This document shows positions 33,172 through 45,029 of a stretch of 64,000 nt of DNA, one piece after another. Origin of the DNA: Zeugodacus cucurbitae. Lineage: Eukaryota; Arthropoda; Insecta; Diptera; Tephritidae. The stretch spans positions 75,881,719 through 75,945,718 of the forward strand of contig NC_071668.1 of NCBI RefSeq assembly GCF_028554725.1, in the 5' to 3' direction. Position numbers and translations under genes: made by a program. The notes under the pieces are model-generated. The model ran no database searches and was not told the DNA's origin. It saw only the letters and a list, made by a program, of their open reading frames with translations. Within the stretch, counting starts at the first letter, position 1. Every line of letters begins with the position of its first letter.

Positions 33172-33489
33172 TTTACATATTAGTTTCAAGCTATCGATAT
33201 GCTGTAGCAGTCTTTCAATATGTATGGTTATTTATAACCAGAAACCTCTTTCAGCAACTGAAAATTCTTAATTATAATTTTGATTTAATTCGATGTATTG
33301 TATTATTAAATATTATTTCGGTATTCTTGATTCTTCAAAATCGAGGCCTAACTTTTGGTTATGTAAAAGATACCGTTATAGCCCAAATATCGTAATAACT
33401 CATCTTATAAGACTACGGGTGCACTTACCGGTTGTTTGCTTGATTTTTTTTTTTTTCAAATAAATGGGGAAAAATCTGCAAAATAGAAA
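33172..33489. other. Intergenic, nothing recognised
   Basis: Short AT-rich spacer between the mariner and a retrotransposon tail. Confidence 0.55.
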
Positions 33490-34013
33490 TAAGAAATTGT
33501 CAGTATTATGTCAAATATAAACTGGCTTATAAATAAGAACTCTAAACTTAGCCTAGACAACAAATTGCTTTTATACAATGTGGTCATAAAGCCGATTTGG
33601 ATGTACGGCATTCAACTGTGGGGTACGACCTGTGCAACTAATATCGATATAATACAAAGGTTCCAATCGAAAATGCTTAGAACAATCACGTGCTCACCAT
33701 GGTACATGCGCAATGATAATATCCATAAAGATCTTGGATCCCTATGGTAAAGAAAGAAGTAGAGGACAGCAGATTGAAATATATATCTAAACTCCGTGAT
33801 CACCCAAACCCATTGGCTAATGCTTTAGTACAATCCTGTTATCAATCACGTCTAAAAAGAAGAGATATGCCTGCATACTAAAGAGCAACGTTTCACCAAA
33901 ACAACTCAATCACCTGGTTGAGGTTGTCTTGTTTAAATTAGTTTTAAGATTTTATAACTTATTGTTAGGCTTTAAAGAGCAGATTCAGTAAATAAATTTA
34001 TATTGAAAAAAAA
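33490..34013 (+). pseudogene. Jockey-like non-LTR retrotransposon 3' end
   Basis: KLSLDNKLLLYNVVIKPIWM, YGIQLWGTTC and QRFQSKMLRTITCSPWYMRN match the conserved tail of jockey-clade reverse transcriptases. Near 33738 one base is missing. In the shifted frame the tail continues PMVKKEVED, RDHPNPLANAL and QSRLKRRDMPAY to a TAA at 33879-33881. A 3' UTR follows and closes with an A run at about 34005-34013, as expected for a poly(A)-tailed element. It is 5' truncated, so it is a dead-on-arrival copy. Confidence 0.88.
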
Positions 34014-36058
34014 AATATATATAAGAAGAATCGGCCTAAATATTAGCTATTATTATTATTTTTAATTGTTTATTAACTGTCCACACCCTGTAAATCACAA
34101 ATGCTGGTTTATTCCATTATTATTCAGGAGAATTGTATTTACTGCAAAGAGTGTTCTTCCAAATTGTTGCTAGAACACTTTCTCAATATTTATATTATTT
34201 AAAGACCTAGTGAAGAATTGGTATTAATTAATTTTTTCTTTACCTGATCATATTTGAGTGACACTGTCTCCAAAATAAATTAAATTACAAATCTTAAATA
34301 AATACAAAGTAATTTACCTTTTGTAAATTTAGGTGGCAACACTGCCAGTATAATTTACCAGCGCAAAAATTCCAAATATTTATTATTAAAAACATTCAAA
34401 ATACCAACGGATTTAGAAATACCCACCCTAATTAGCTCTTTAGCCCTAATTATCTTGCTTCACCTTGATGCTCGTTTTCCACAGAAGTGCGCTTTACTAA
34501 AATAAACCAACACAAAATGTAGATTAAAATAAATGCCAATGGCAAAAGCAAACAAAAATTACAAAAAAAAAAAAATACAAAATCAAAGCAAAGCTCAAAT
34601 CAGCAGCATATACTAAGCGCTATGCCAACCACAAAGCAGCCAAAGACTTCATTTTTTTGTCAGAGTGTCTGTATGTGTGTGTGTGCGTTTGCTTGTAAAT
34701 TTGTTTGCTTGTAGGACGCAGGAATTTTCTCAGGCTATTATCAACATAAATGTAACAGTACATTTTGTAGTGTAGCAGCTTCAAAAGTCTTTAGGGCGAA
34801 ATGCTTGTTAATTTTCTTTCGAATTGAGTTGGTATTTACGCTTTGCCCTTCACCAGCACACAGACAAACACACTCACACACACATACACATAAGTATCTA
34901 TATAATTTGGTCTTTTGGTAAGCTATAGCTCTGGGTCATGCCATTCGTTGTGCTTCATTTGCGCAGCTCGTCCAAATTTAGTGCAGCTTTTGTTTTGCTA
35001 CTTTTCGCTTGAAATGGTTTTGTTTGCAATTGATTCTTTTTCTTTTCTTCTCTTTTTCGCAATAATTTGGTCTTTTGTGCTTTTTCTTTTCCTTATTTCA
35101 TTATATAGCGCTCTTCATTTCACCATAGCCACATTGTTGCTGTTGTTGTTGTTGCTCATCTGCCCCCAAAAATTTACAATCGCGTCTAATTAATCGGCAC
35201 GTTTTATTTTGCTGACGGAGCCAAAAGCGGCGATTGTCCCATGGTAATTGCTTTGTAGCAGGCCAACAAACGCTGTATTACAAGCGTCTTTCTGTTTTTC
35301 TTGTTGTTGGTCCAAGACAAACTCTTACAATACACAATACATTACAATTGCCAGCTGCAATGAGATACTTGAGGCGTGCTTTGTTAACGAAAATGGTCGA
35401 AGGTAAATATGGAAGAAATGGAGTGTAACAAATGCCTGGTGATGCGTTCAATGGTGGCATGGTGCTATGGTAGATTGGTAGAATGGGGACAAACGATTTG
35501 GTCTTCAGCAAAGTCAATGGAGGCAGCAAAGAACCGATGATATTACTTTTCTTTTGGGTTTCTTCCTTTTTTTGGGTAAAAGTAAAAGTATTGTACAACC
35601 GCAGCGCACGAATTTGTTTGTTGAGTTTTGAGTTTAGGTGAATAATGGTTTATGGTCTTTTCGCTTTGTAAATCGAAGACGTCTTAAAGTAGCAGTATGT
35701 AATTCTTTGAGCGGCAAAGCAAACGTTTTAGTGTATTTGCTTTCAAAAATTATTTCAACCCCATTTTATTTATTCATTAAAATACCAGGAAATATTCTTA
35801 AACGTATTGAGTCAATTTAGAAAGAAAGAAAGAAATTATTTTTGTAGAATAGCCTTCAAGTTGGCTTTGGAATTTTTGTGATTTATTTTACAATCAGAAA
35901 TAGAAAATATTGACATTTTGTCTTTGACAAAATACCAAAGTTTAACTTTCTTATCTTGCGCTTCATTTTCAATTCATTTTTTGACAATGACATGGAATTG
36001 TATGGCAGACATTGTAAAGATAATCTAAAGACAGATACTCCAACCTAGAACATAATAC
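34014..36058. other. Intergenic, no convincing gene
   Basis: Contains TG and TTG microsatellite runs near 34675 and 35141-35155. The ORFs at 34915-35193 and 35278-35598 overlap in opposite directions, lack domains, and are read as chance frames. Confidence 0.55.
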
Positions 36059-36984
36059 GGCAGTAGTCTGCTTTACAGGTTTAAAAGAATCGATTTTTTT
36101 GGTTTGTTTTATATCACTTCCAAAACTATCCAAGAATATGTCTTTAAAATTCCAGAGGTCAATTCGACATATTTTCGAAGCTAGAGCAGTTTTAGTGGCC
36201 TAGCGTCGAGCAGGTGCGAATGCTCAGGAAGACCCGACCGCGCGCACTCCGCCCATCATTTTCCAGCAAGGAAGCTTGTACAGATCGAAGATTGGTAAGT
36301 CTCCGTCAAAACGAGTTTTTTTGAAGAAGAGGAAGGGTTAATGTATTGTCCTGGGATAGCTGATTAACATCTAATTAGTGTAAGTATCCAAAAACTTATA
36401 TTTTTTTGGACCGAAAACTATAAAGCGCGTTTTCTCGAGTTTTCATTTTCACAAGTGTTAGAAAACGGTGCCGCCGATAGTAAAAATAATATATGTCCAA
36501 TCGAAAAAAACCAAAGTGATCTAGCTTCAGTATTAAATTATCTTCTATTTGAAATAAAAAAGTTGTACAAAATTATTATTTAAACCACTTGTTTTGCAAC
36601 TTAAAGTCAATTTTTTTTTCTTAAAAAAGTGAATTTTTTTCAAACTTCGAAAAAATTTGGAATTTTATAACTTCTTCGGTATTTTTTAGTTCGTAAAGAA
36701 AGGAAACTTATAAAAATTAAAAAAATTTGTTTGGACGGTTTCAGATGCATCGCACGACCTCCATCACCGGCACCGATTTACAAGTGCAGACTCCAGGCGC
36801 TCCAGAAAAATACTTACAACTTTGAAAAAATTTCAATATTTTTTAATAATAAATATTGTTTTCTAAGCATTAAATATATCGCATATCGTCTTAAAATTCC
36901 GTTTACCGCAATCATTTCCTTCCCTTCCAAAAAAAAAAAAATTGCTAAAAACGCTTTTTTCGGCTTCTAAAGCAGACTGCTGCC
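36059..36984. mobile_element. 926-bp TIR element of unknown superfamily
   Basis: GGCAGTAGTCTGCTTTACAG at the left mirrors GGCAGCAGTCTGCTTTAGAA (reverse complement of the right end), identical for 17 bases except one. A GC-rich patch at 36205-36270 ('cgtcgagcaggtgcgaatgc', 'gacccgaccgcgcgcactcc') stands out from an AT-rich body. No transposase and no clear target duplication were found. Confidence 0.7.
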
Positions 36985-37156
36985 TTAAATGTATGCAATC
37001 TACAATAATAAACTAGGAAATTATTAAAAATTACCACTATTCAGTCAGGTGAAAATTATAAACTTGCGTAGAATCTCCTTCTAATTAAAAAAAAAACATC
37101 AAAATTTCAATAAAAAAATATCTTGTTTCTAACACTTCAAACAGTTCAACAATATA

Positions 37157-37246
37157 ACAGGTGTGTTCAAAAAGTAACGGGAATTTCGAAAAAAAAAAAT
37201 TAAAAATAAATTCTAAAATTTCCATTATTTTTTTGATCACTTCTCG
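37157..37246. mobile_element. Mariner-derived MITE, second copy (90 bp)
   Basis: ACAGGTGTGTTCAAAAAGTA at the left, with TA before it (37155-37156). The right arm, reverse-complemented, reads GAGAAGTGATCAAAAAAATA and is more diverged. Same arm family as 20867-21010. Confidence 0.7.
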
Positions 37247-39332
37247 TATATGTAGTTTAATGATCTGGAATACATATTTCGGAAATATTTGTCCTGGAGA
37301 AATTTCACGGTAAAGATTTCGATCCTTTCATTCTTACTTAAGAAATCTATCATATGTCTGAATATTGCTGGATTTCTGGGAACATGTGAAAATTTCACAA
37401 ACAAAGATTTCGATATCTCAATAGAGGTACCAATAGTTAGATTTACAATGTTAGGAGCTAGAAAGTCAACAACTATTGTTGTTGTTTTTAGAAAAGACTT
37501 CAGTATACAACTTGATATAAGATTGCTTCGAGATTTAAAGCTTTTGAAATATACAATTCAACAAATAAGACTTCATTTTGAAAGATCTACATTCTTTTAG
37601 AGGTTGCGTACCCATAATACCAATCATTACCATTACTAAGTATCCCCAGATTTAAAATATATAAAGGCTGAATACTAACAAGACTATTTTTAAAACTTTT
37701 AAGATCAAAGTTTAACAAAATTGTAAGCCACTCTCACAATTAAAATTAAAATCTACATTAAGAATACACTTTAATGTTCTAAGCAATTAAAAAGAACCAC
37801 AAGTACCAACTATTAAAAACAGGAAGTGGCCAGCATTATATAATATATAACATTACATTTCCGCAGCAGTCTTAAGCGAGTGGAAGAAGCAAAGACGGCG
37901 TATAACAACCACAACATAGTCTAATTATAGCACAGACTTTACGAAGAATATGAAACACAAATCGGACAGAGAGTTGGCTGCCAGACTTGTCTTTAGACTT
38001 TAGACATTTATTATTTTACAGGAAATTAGGCAATACTAGCGCAGACTAATGATGATGATTTCGTAAGTTAGAAACACAAAAAAAAATGGCATTAACCAGA
38101 TGAAGGCTACCTGCAACCAATTTTACATTGGTTATAACAAATTTCTCAATTAAAGTGAACATGAACTCACCGCTGCAGCAGTGGTCAACAAGAGGCGTAG
38201 AAAATGTAACAAATAGTAGTTGTGGTAGAAAAAAGTGAACAAAAACTAGAAACAAAAAAAAATAACAAAAAACAAAAAACAGTAAATAAGCCAAAAAAGG
38301 TAAAAAAAAAAAAACAAAAACAAAGTGTAATAAATGTTGCCACAAAAAATTGTTTTTTTTTCTAGAAACAAAAAACACAACGTTGAAAGGTCGTTCAAAC
38401 AGCCCGGAAAACAACATAAAACAACAGCAATAACAACCGCATAAAGTAAACGAAATTAAGAGCAACAGCTGTTCAAGCTTTTGTGAAGAGACCTCCAGCG
38501 CGTAGCTGACACCTTCATTATCTTAACAAGATCGAAAATGAATACATTGGAGATGCACAACAGCAATAACAAACAACAGTGAAGCAACCAAAGGCCTAAA
38601 AAATAACAAATCAACGGTACGGCAGGAAAAGGTGAAACAACAACAACAAGAGTTGTAGCATTGAAAACAGCACCGAATTGTTTAATCAAGTGTGAAAACG
38701 GCTGTATCGGTTTGCTGTTCTTTTTCTGCCTTTTCCCATTGCTAACCGTCAAAAAAAAAAAAATATTTTTTTCCGGCGCATATCTAATGACCCATAATAA
38801 TAGCTTGTTGTTGTTGTTAACTTTGTGGAAATAATTAACATGTTGTATTACGAACTTTCGGAGCAACTTGAACCAGCTTGTAGCATACATACCAACAAAC
38901 AAATTTAAAAAGCATAAAAATTTAATGGCAAACGAATATCAAGAGCACAACAAAAATGATAGGAAATTACAACAACAAACTGTACAATCTGTTAAGTAAA
39001 TGAAATTAAAGTGAAAAGCAAGAGAGAAAACAGCTGTTCACATTTCAGCGCTGACCTTTGCTATGGACCGCCACGCTTGGCCGCACACGACAAGCTTAGC
39101 TCACACGCTCTACAATTTCCGTTGCTTTTCGACACTTTTTTCCATTGCAGTTGCCACAGAACACACACGCAAGCGAATGCACCAATTTCTAGGTGAACGC
39201 GGAGGTACATATCTTGAGCGTTCATCACTTCAAACTTGGCCTCAAAACAAGACACAATTAATCGGCTCGCTAATCGCGTGTTTCCACTTCAAAACCAAAT
39301 CAAAAGGGCATGCAACGAACAAATATTCGAAC
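37247..39332. other. Intergenic, A-rich and CAA-rich; no gene
   Basis: 38040-39000 is full of A runs and AACAAC triplets on the plus strand. The long minus-strand frames at 38046-38465 and 38456-38902 are rich in Phe, Leu and Val for that reason and have no other support. Confidence 0.6.
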
Positions 39333-40507
39333 AAGTAAGGAAGGGCTAAGTTCGGGTGTAACCGAACATTTTATATTACCGCAATTTATTTATTTAACTT
39401 TATTTATATTATATAATACACAATTTGACCCACATATTCGTCATATATATTGTATAAAGTCCGTTGAAAGTTGGAAACCATAATATTAGGTTAGAAGCAC
39501 CGAGGTCCTCGATATATGGGGTCTTAAAAACCTATGGTCCGATTTCGGCGATTTTTAGAATGGGGCTGCCACACTATTAACATAGTATTTATGCAAAGTT
39601 CTGCACCGACATCTTCACTAGTGCTTACTTTATATGTTGTAAAGTAAACGGTTCAGATTGTCTTCAAAGTACTGGTATATAGGAAGTAGGCGTGGTTGTG
39701 AAGCGATTTGGCCTATTTTCACAACATATCATTGGGATGTAAGGAAACTATTACAAACCAAGTTTCAATGAAATCGGTCGAGTAGTTCCTGAGATATGGT
39801 TTTTGACCCATAAGTGGGTGACGCCACGCCCATTTTCCATTTTGTAAAATAATAATCTGAGTGCAGCTTTCATCTGCCATTCCTTATGTGAAATTTAGTG
39901 TTTCCGACGTTTTTCGTTAATGAGTTAACCCACTTTTGTAATTTTGAACCTAACTTTTGTATGGGAGGTGGGCGTGGTTATGATCCGATTTCTTTCATTT
40001 TTGGACTGTATTAGGAAGTGGCTAAAAAAAACGACTGCAGAAAGTTTGGTTTATATAGCTCTATTGGTTTGCGAGATATTTTGTACATATCTTACTTAGT
40101 AGGGGGCGGGGCCACACCCACTTCCCCAAAAAAATTACATCCAAATATGCCCCTTCATACCAAATTGTATTTCCATAGCTTTATTTATGGCACTTTATGT
40201 GTTTTCGGTTTTCGCCATTTTGTGGGCGTGGCAGTGGTTCGATTTTGCTCATTTTCGAAAGCAACCTTCCTATGGTGCCAAGAAATAAGTGTGCCAAGTT
40301 TCATCAAGATATCTTAATTTTTACTCAAATTACAGCTTGCACAGACGGACGGACAGACAAACATTCGGATTTGAACTCCACTCTTCACCCTGATCACTTT
40401 GGTATATATAACCCTATATCTAACTCGTTTAGTTTTGGGTGTTACAAACAACCGTTATGTGAACTATAATACTCTCTTAAGCAACTTTTGTTGCGAGAGT
40501 ATAAAAA
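39333..40507 (+). mobile_element. Dispersed repeat family A, full copy 1 (about 1175 bp)
   Basis: Begins CAAGTAAGGAAGGGCTAAGT, then the stem-loop GTTCGGGTGTAACCGAAC and TTTATATTACCGCAATTTAT. It ends with the inverted pair TACTCTCTTAAGCAAC and TTGTTGCGAGAGTATAAAA. Internal landmarks are 'gaaatcggtcgagtagttcc' (39769), 'acgccacgcccattttcc' and the CAGACGGACGGACAGACA tract (40342). It is collinear with 55754-56956. No ORF. A widely dispersed dipteran repeat by memory; class not established from this sequence. Confidence 0.85.
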
Positions 40508-41971
40508 AACACACTTTTCCGCCGAAGTCAACGAGAGGGAAGAAAGCGCGCTGAAATCTCGCACTTCTCGAACTCGCGTTAATTAAGTAAACATCACGTT
40601 TTTACCACTAAAGACGTCTTAGCCAGACGCGACACAGCTGCGGCCTGATTTCTGATTTGTTGGTGTCACACTGTGTATTACCAATTCGTAAATTCTACAG
40701 TCTTTACAATGTGGTTTTCGTGTGATTTACGTGCCTTTGCCGATGCCATTTAAGCAGCTTGGCATTTTTTTTCCTACTCCTGACAACCGTCATACTGTGT
40801 GACCTCAGCAGAAAATTGTTGTTTTTGTGTTTTACTTCCCATTTGAATTTCCCATTCAAGCCATGTGTTTCATAAAAAAAATTTCAGTTAGCCCAATTTA
40901 TTGATAAATCACAGTCACGACTCTTTTTTGTTTTGCTCTTACATTACCTTCATCATTTTTTTTCATTTTTTTTTTTATTTTTGTTTTTATTTGGTACTTT
41001 TGTGTTACCTTAACTGTTTTGTAATTTGTCTGTAGTCTGCGTTTACTTTGCGCTTTTGCCAAGTGGAAATGGGTTCTCTTATCATATTTGATTAATCTGC
41101 CGTGAAAATGTGTTGCATGTCAGTTTTGCGGCGCGTTATTCGCGCAATAAAAGTAAGCAATTATTTTCTGATCTCAAAATTAAATTAATTACAGCGTACT
41201 GCCTGCGATCTACAAGCAGGAACTCAGGGCACGCAATTAGATTTAAAGCCATTGATAAGAGTGGTGGAGTCGCTCACCTATTGCTCAGAATTTAGTTAAT
41301 TTGGCGAAGTGCAATTTAATAGCAGAGATTTTTAAAGAAATTAAAATAAATAAATTTAATAGAACTTAGACACCTACTTTCATCAATTTAATAGGGCGAC
41401 GGTGTATGTAAGACATTACTTCGGGATTTTTATATTACCAGGAAATTTTCCAGGCAATTTGTCGTAACTTGACTGACTCAAACTTCAACGGATATTATTA
41501 AACTGCAAATTATCTCACAAAGGGTCTCCTAAAGGAATAACTGCGCGTCCGATTTTAACATTACCTTTGTCTATTACCTTTATCTATTAAACTGACAACT
41601 AGTGGTTTGAAAGAATAATCTTTAAGGAGCCGTTCCTTCAATTTATGTTATAGGTATTACAGCTATTCTTCATATGAGGATTCATACTGATTTTCAGCAT
41701 CTTCGAACAGTTGATATTTTGAAAGATATAATCTTTACGGAAATCGCCGTTGAACATATAGCAGTTCCTACTTTTAAACCATTACTCCATAGCCTTTAAA
41801 AGGCTGTCTGATATATAACTATCTATTTGATGCTGATATGTAGAGAATCGTCATGGAAGGAATTTAGAGTAACGTACTAAATCTATTGAGCTAGAAGACC
41901 TAACCATGATTAATAGAGGACTGAGACATATACCATATATTATTATACTATGTATATACACATCTACTATA
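40508..41971. other. Intergenic, no gene seen
   Basis: No recognised repeat. A short frame at 41110-41295 has splice-like words but the implied intron would be only about 42 nt, so it was not accepted. Confidence 0.55.
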
Positions 41972-41973
41972 TA

Positions 41974-42869
41974 CTACTGTGCCCAGGTGACATTTGAATT
42001 TAAACAGCGCGCGTCGAAGAATTTGGAGAATTATTTTTTTTTTTAGGTTGGTAGTACTGTCAGTCACATTTATGTCAAATTTCATGACAAAATATTCATT
42101 AGAGTTTGAGATACGTGTCGTTTTGTGAGCTGCTAAAAGTGAATTTTTCGTTTTTTGCGATGTCGAAATTTGTTGAGCAAAGAATTTGCATTCAATTTTG
42201 TTTACGGAATCAATTTTCTGCTGCGGATACGTTAAGGATGGCGCATAAAGCCTTTGGTGATGAGGCTATGTCTAAAAAAATGTTTACAAGTGGTATAGTG
42301 AGTTCCAAGCCGGCCGTGAACGTGTCGAAGACGAAGAGCGTCCAGTGCGACCATCAACCTCAACCGACGAAGCTCGCGTTCAACAAATCAAAGATTTGGT
42401 GTTGAAAAACCGTCGATTAACAATTTGAGACCTTGCTGATGAAAGACTCAGCCAATACCATTTTGAAGGATGTTTTGGGCCTCAAGCGCGTCAAATCTCG
42501 ACTGGTACCGAAAACATTGAATTTTTTGGAAAAAAGGCGCCAAAAACTCAACCCATATCGTTCAACCGCAACCACCGTATTCACTTGATCTGGCGCCGTG
42601 CGACTTCTGGCTGTTCACCAAGCTCAAAAGACCGCACCGGGGACACCGTTTTTATATGATAGAGGAGATTTAATCCGCAGCGAAGACGGAACTGAAGGCC
42701 ATCCCGGAAAGTGACTACAACCAGTGTTTCGAAGAATGGAAAATCCGTTGGCATAAGTGCATTGCATCGGGAGGGGATTACTTTGAAGGAGATGAAATTG
42801 ATTTAGTAGGATAAATAAATAATTAAACAAAAATAAATACAATGTCACCTTATTTTTTGGGCACAGTAG
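41974..42869 (+). mobile_element. Decayed mariner of another lineage, internally deleted (896 bp)
   Basis: TA flanks at 41972-41973 and 42870-42871. CTACTGTGCCCAGGTGACAT at the left mirrors CTACTGTGCCCAAAAAATAA plus GGTGACATTG at the right, so the left arm has lost about seven bases. The transposase inside lacks its middle. It is older than the rosa copies, judging by several frame breaks. Confidence 0.9.
42160..42814 (+). pseudogene. Mariner transposase relic (first two catalytic aspartates deleted)
   Basis: Starts MSKFVEQRICIQFCLRNQFS at 42160 (helix-turn-helix region). It shifts frame after AMSKK, then reads RERVEDEERP, PSTSTDEARVQQIKDLVLKN and RRLTI followed by a stop. An internal deletion jumps to QPPYSLDLAPCDFWLFTKLK, the third catalytic motif, then ELKAIPESDYNQCFEEW and IASGGDYFEGDEIDLVG up to the TAA. 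The first two catalytic blocks are gone, so it cannot be active. DD34D-type family by its PPYS-D-LAPCD signature. Confidence 0.88.
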
Positions 42870-42871
42870 TA

Positions 42872-44774
42872 TTAGTCTTAGTTTTATCTTTGACAAAACC
42901 TTGGCATTCTAAGAGAGTGTTAGAAAGAAGAAAGAGTGTTGAAACGCTTTTTCATCAAAACTTTTCGAAAAACGTACAAGTGCCAGGGGCTCGGGAATTT
43001 AATATATGTTTTTTAAGACTTACCTTGGGAACCTTTCGATCTCTAAGAAGATATAATCCTAGACCAAAATTTTCTTGCACAGTCCAATGAAAAGGCAACA
43101 AGAGCGTAATTATTAAATAATTTTCGATATTTTTAATTTAATATGAAATATAAGTAGGAGCTGTCACTACTTCCACATGCTCTATACAAATCTTAAATGA
43201 TAAAGAAGAATATATGCCCTTGTTACTTTGGAAAAGCCTAAATGATGAATGATCTTCCACTTAAGTAAAATCTTGTCATCTTTTTGTACATTCACTTTTC
43301 TGATAACTTCACAAAACAATGTGAGTTTGAAGCAGTACTTCACTTCCTCACCGTAATTTTTGTTTGTCACGCCAGCTCAAGCGAAAATTCAAGGAAAACC
43401 TTTGAGCGCAAAAATTACAAGGTTTTCCCAACACCGTTAAATGAAGCAGAAGTAACTGATAAGCCGGTTGACGGTGCCCAAAGATCTCTCAACGTAATTG
43501 TCGTCAGCTAATTAACATACGATTTGACACACAACATTAAATGTAGCATGCAAAAGCGAAAAATTGCAGAAGATACATTGAAAGAAGCACATAACTGCGC
43601 GTGTGCACCGCTTTGTAAAAGTGAAGCTTAAGAAGAGAGCATTGCCCTTGAAAGAATAAAGTATAAGAACAGCAAAGTCATTAGACATGGCAATATTTTT
43701 GTTAGTGTATGTGTGTATGTGTAAAAGAAAGCAATAAATAAATAAGTCAAAAAGCACATCAAGCGAATAAGCGCAAAGAATATGACGAAACAGAAGCTGC
43801 AACCGTGTAGCTGCCGCAAATGTCATTATTTTAAATGATAATGTGTATTTTGTTGGTGTCATTTTGGTGACAGCCGCCATTTTTTTTGTAACCGCCGGCA
43901 AGGCGAAGGCAATTGAGCTGTGAAAACCGTGAGAAGCAAGTGAAATTATGAGAGTTTTTTGTTTGTGTTACATAATTCAGTATTTATGTGCTAAAGGCCA
44001 CCTCGAATACAGATATACATATGTACATTAATATATATGTATGAACTTGAATACATATGTACCCATATACACTCATATACTTGTACACATACAAAAACCT
44101 CGTTTATTTGTTGGCAACTGCTTTCCAGCGATATTTGTGTTGCTCGCGTCAAACATACTTAACTGTCAGTTTAATTGTCAAAACATTAACTGTCTAAAAT
44201 CATCAAGTGCTTGCGACGTTTAACATTGTTGCTTGTGCTCATGTGCCGCGGCACGTGTTATGCAACAACAATCATTGCAATGCACAAATAATTACGGCAA
44301 CATTTGAAGAGGAGATGTTGTGGTTTCTCTTTGGATTGCTGGGGAAATTTTATACCTTCAATGAAATGAATGAGAATTCAAGTGAGTTGGAGAGTAATCT
44401 CTTCTTAGTCAAAACTGAAGCTTATATGCCAGTTCTTGAGACCCAAGCTAGGAAATTGATTGATTGAGCCGTTGGGATTCTTGATAAAACGAGAAATTAT
44501 GGAATGAAAGAGAATCCAGAGATGTTGAAATACTCTTTTTAAAATTTTTATATCAAGCCCTTTTGCCAAACTTGGGTTCACATTCCCCTGTTCATGATAT
44601 ATATGAGGATAAATATGTGGGCCACTCTCTAATAAAAAGGATTACGTAACTATGTAAGTAATTTTAAGATAACTGGAAGTCTGAAATTTAAATAAAATCT
44701 AATAAATATTCTTTAAACTGAACAGAGAAGAGGAAGTTCAGAAAAATTTTGCTTTTAAAATTACTTTCACATCC
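42872..44774. other. Intergenic, no convincing gene
   Basis: Includes TACATATG-type short repeats near 44020-44080. Overlapping ORFs at 43512-43901 (minus) are low-complexity and unsupported. Confidence 0.55.
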
Positions 44775-45029
44775 ACAATTACTTTGTACTCATTACATTT
44801 CTAAAAGTTCGTCTTTTATAATTACTTTGTAATCATTACATTTCGAAAAAATCATCTTTTACAATTACTTTGTAATCATTACAATTTTTCATTTACAATT
44901 ACATTGTAATCATTACATTTCGTATATTTCCTCTTTTAAAATTACTTTGTTATCATTACTAGTTTTCATCTAAAATTACTTTGTAATCATTAAAATTTTT
45001 CATTTACAATTACTTTGTAATCATTACAG
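44775..45029. repeat. Tandem array of ATTACTTTGTAATCATTAC units
   Basis: Seven units of AATTACTTTGTAATCATTAC or close variants start near 44777, 44820, 44863, 44897, 44940, 44975 and 45009. Spacings are about 43 or 34 bp because two spacer types (with TTTCG...TCTTTT or with TTTTCATTTAC) are mixed. Each unit is itself partly palindromic (ATTAC/GTAAT). Confidence 0.9.

Noticed and set aside
34915..35193. 92-codon ORF rich in Leu/Phe
   Set aside because: T-rich and TTG-repeat region (35141-35155); low complexity.
38046..38902. Two long minus-strand frames (139 and 148 codons)
   Set aside because: They are the complement of A-run and AACAAC-rich DNA; composition is dominated by Phe, Leu, Val and Cys, with no domain, splice or start support.
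41110..41295. Possible small spliced gene with GTAAGC and ATTACAG words
   Set aside because: The implied intron is about 42 nt, below the usual minimum for flies.
43512..43901. 129-codon minus-strand ORF
   Set aside because: Low-complexity, overlapping alternative frames, no domain.
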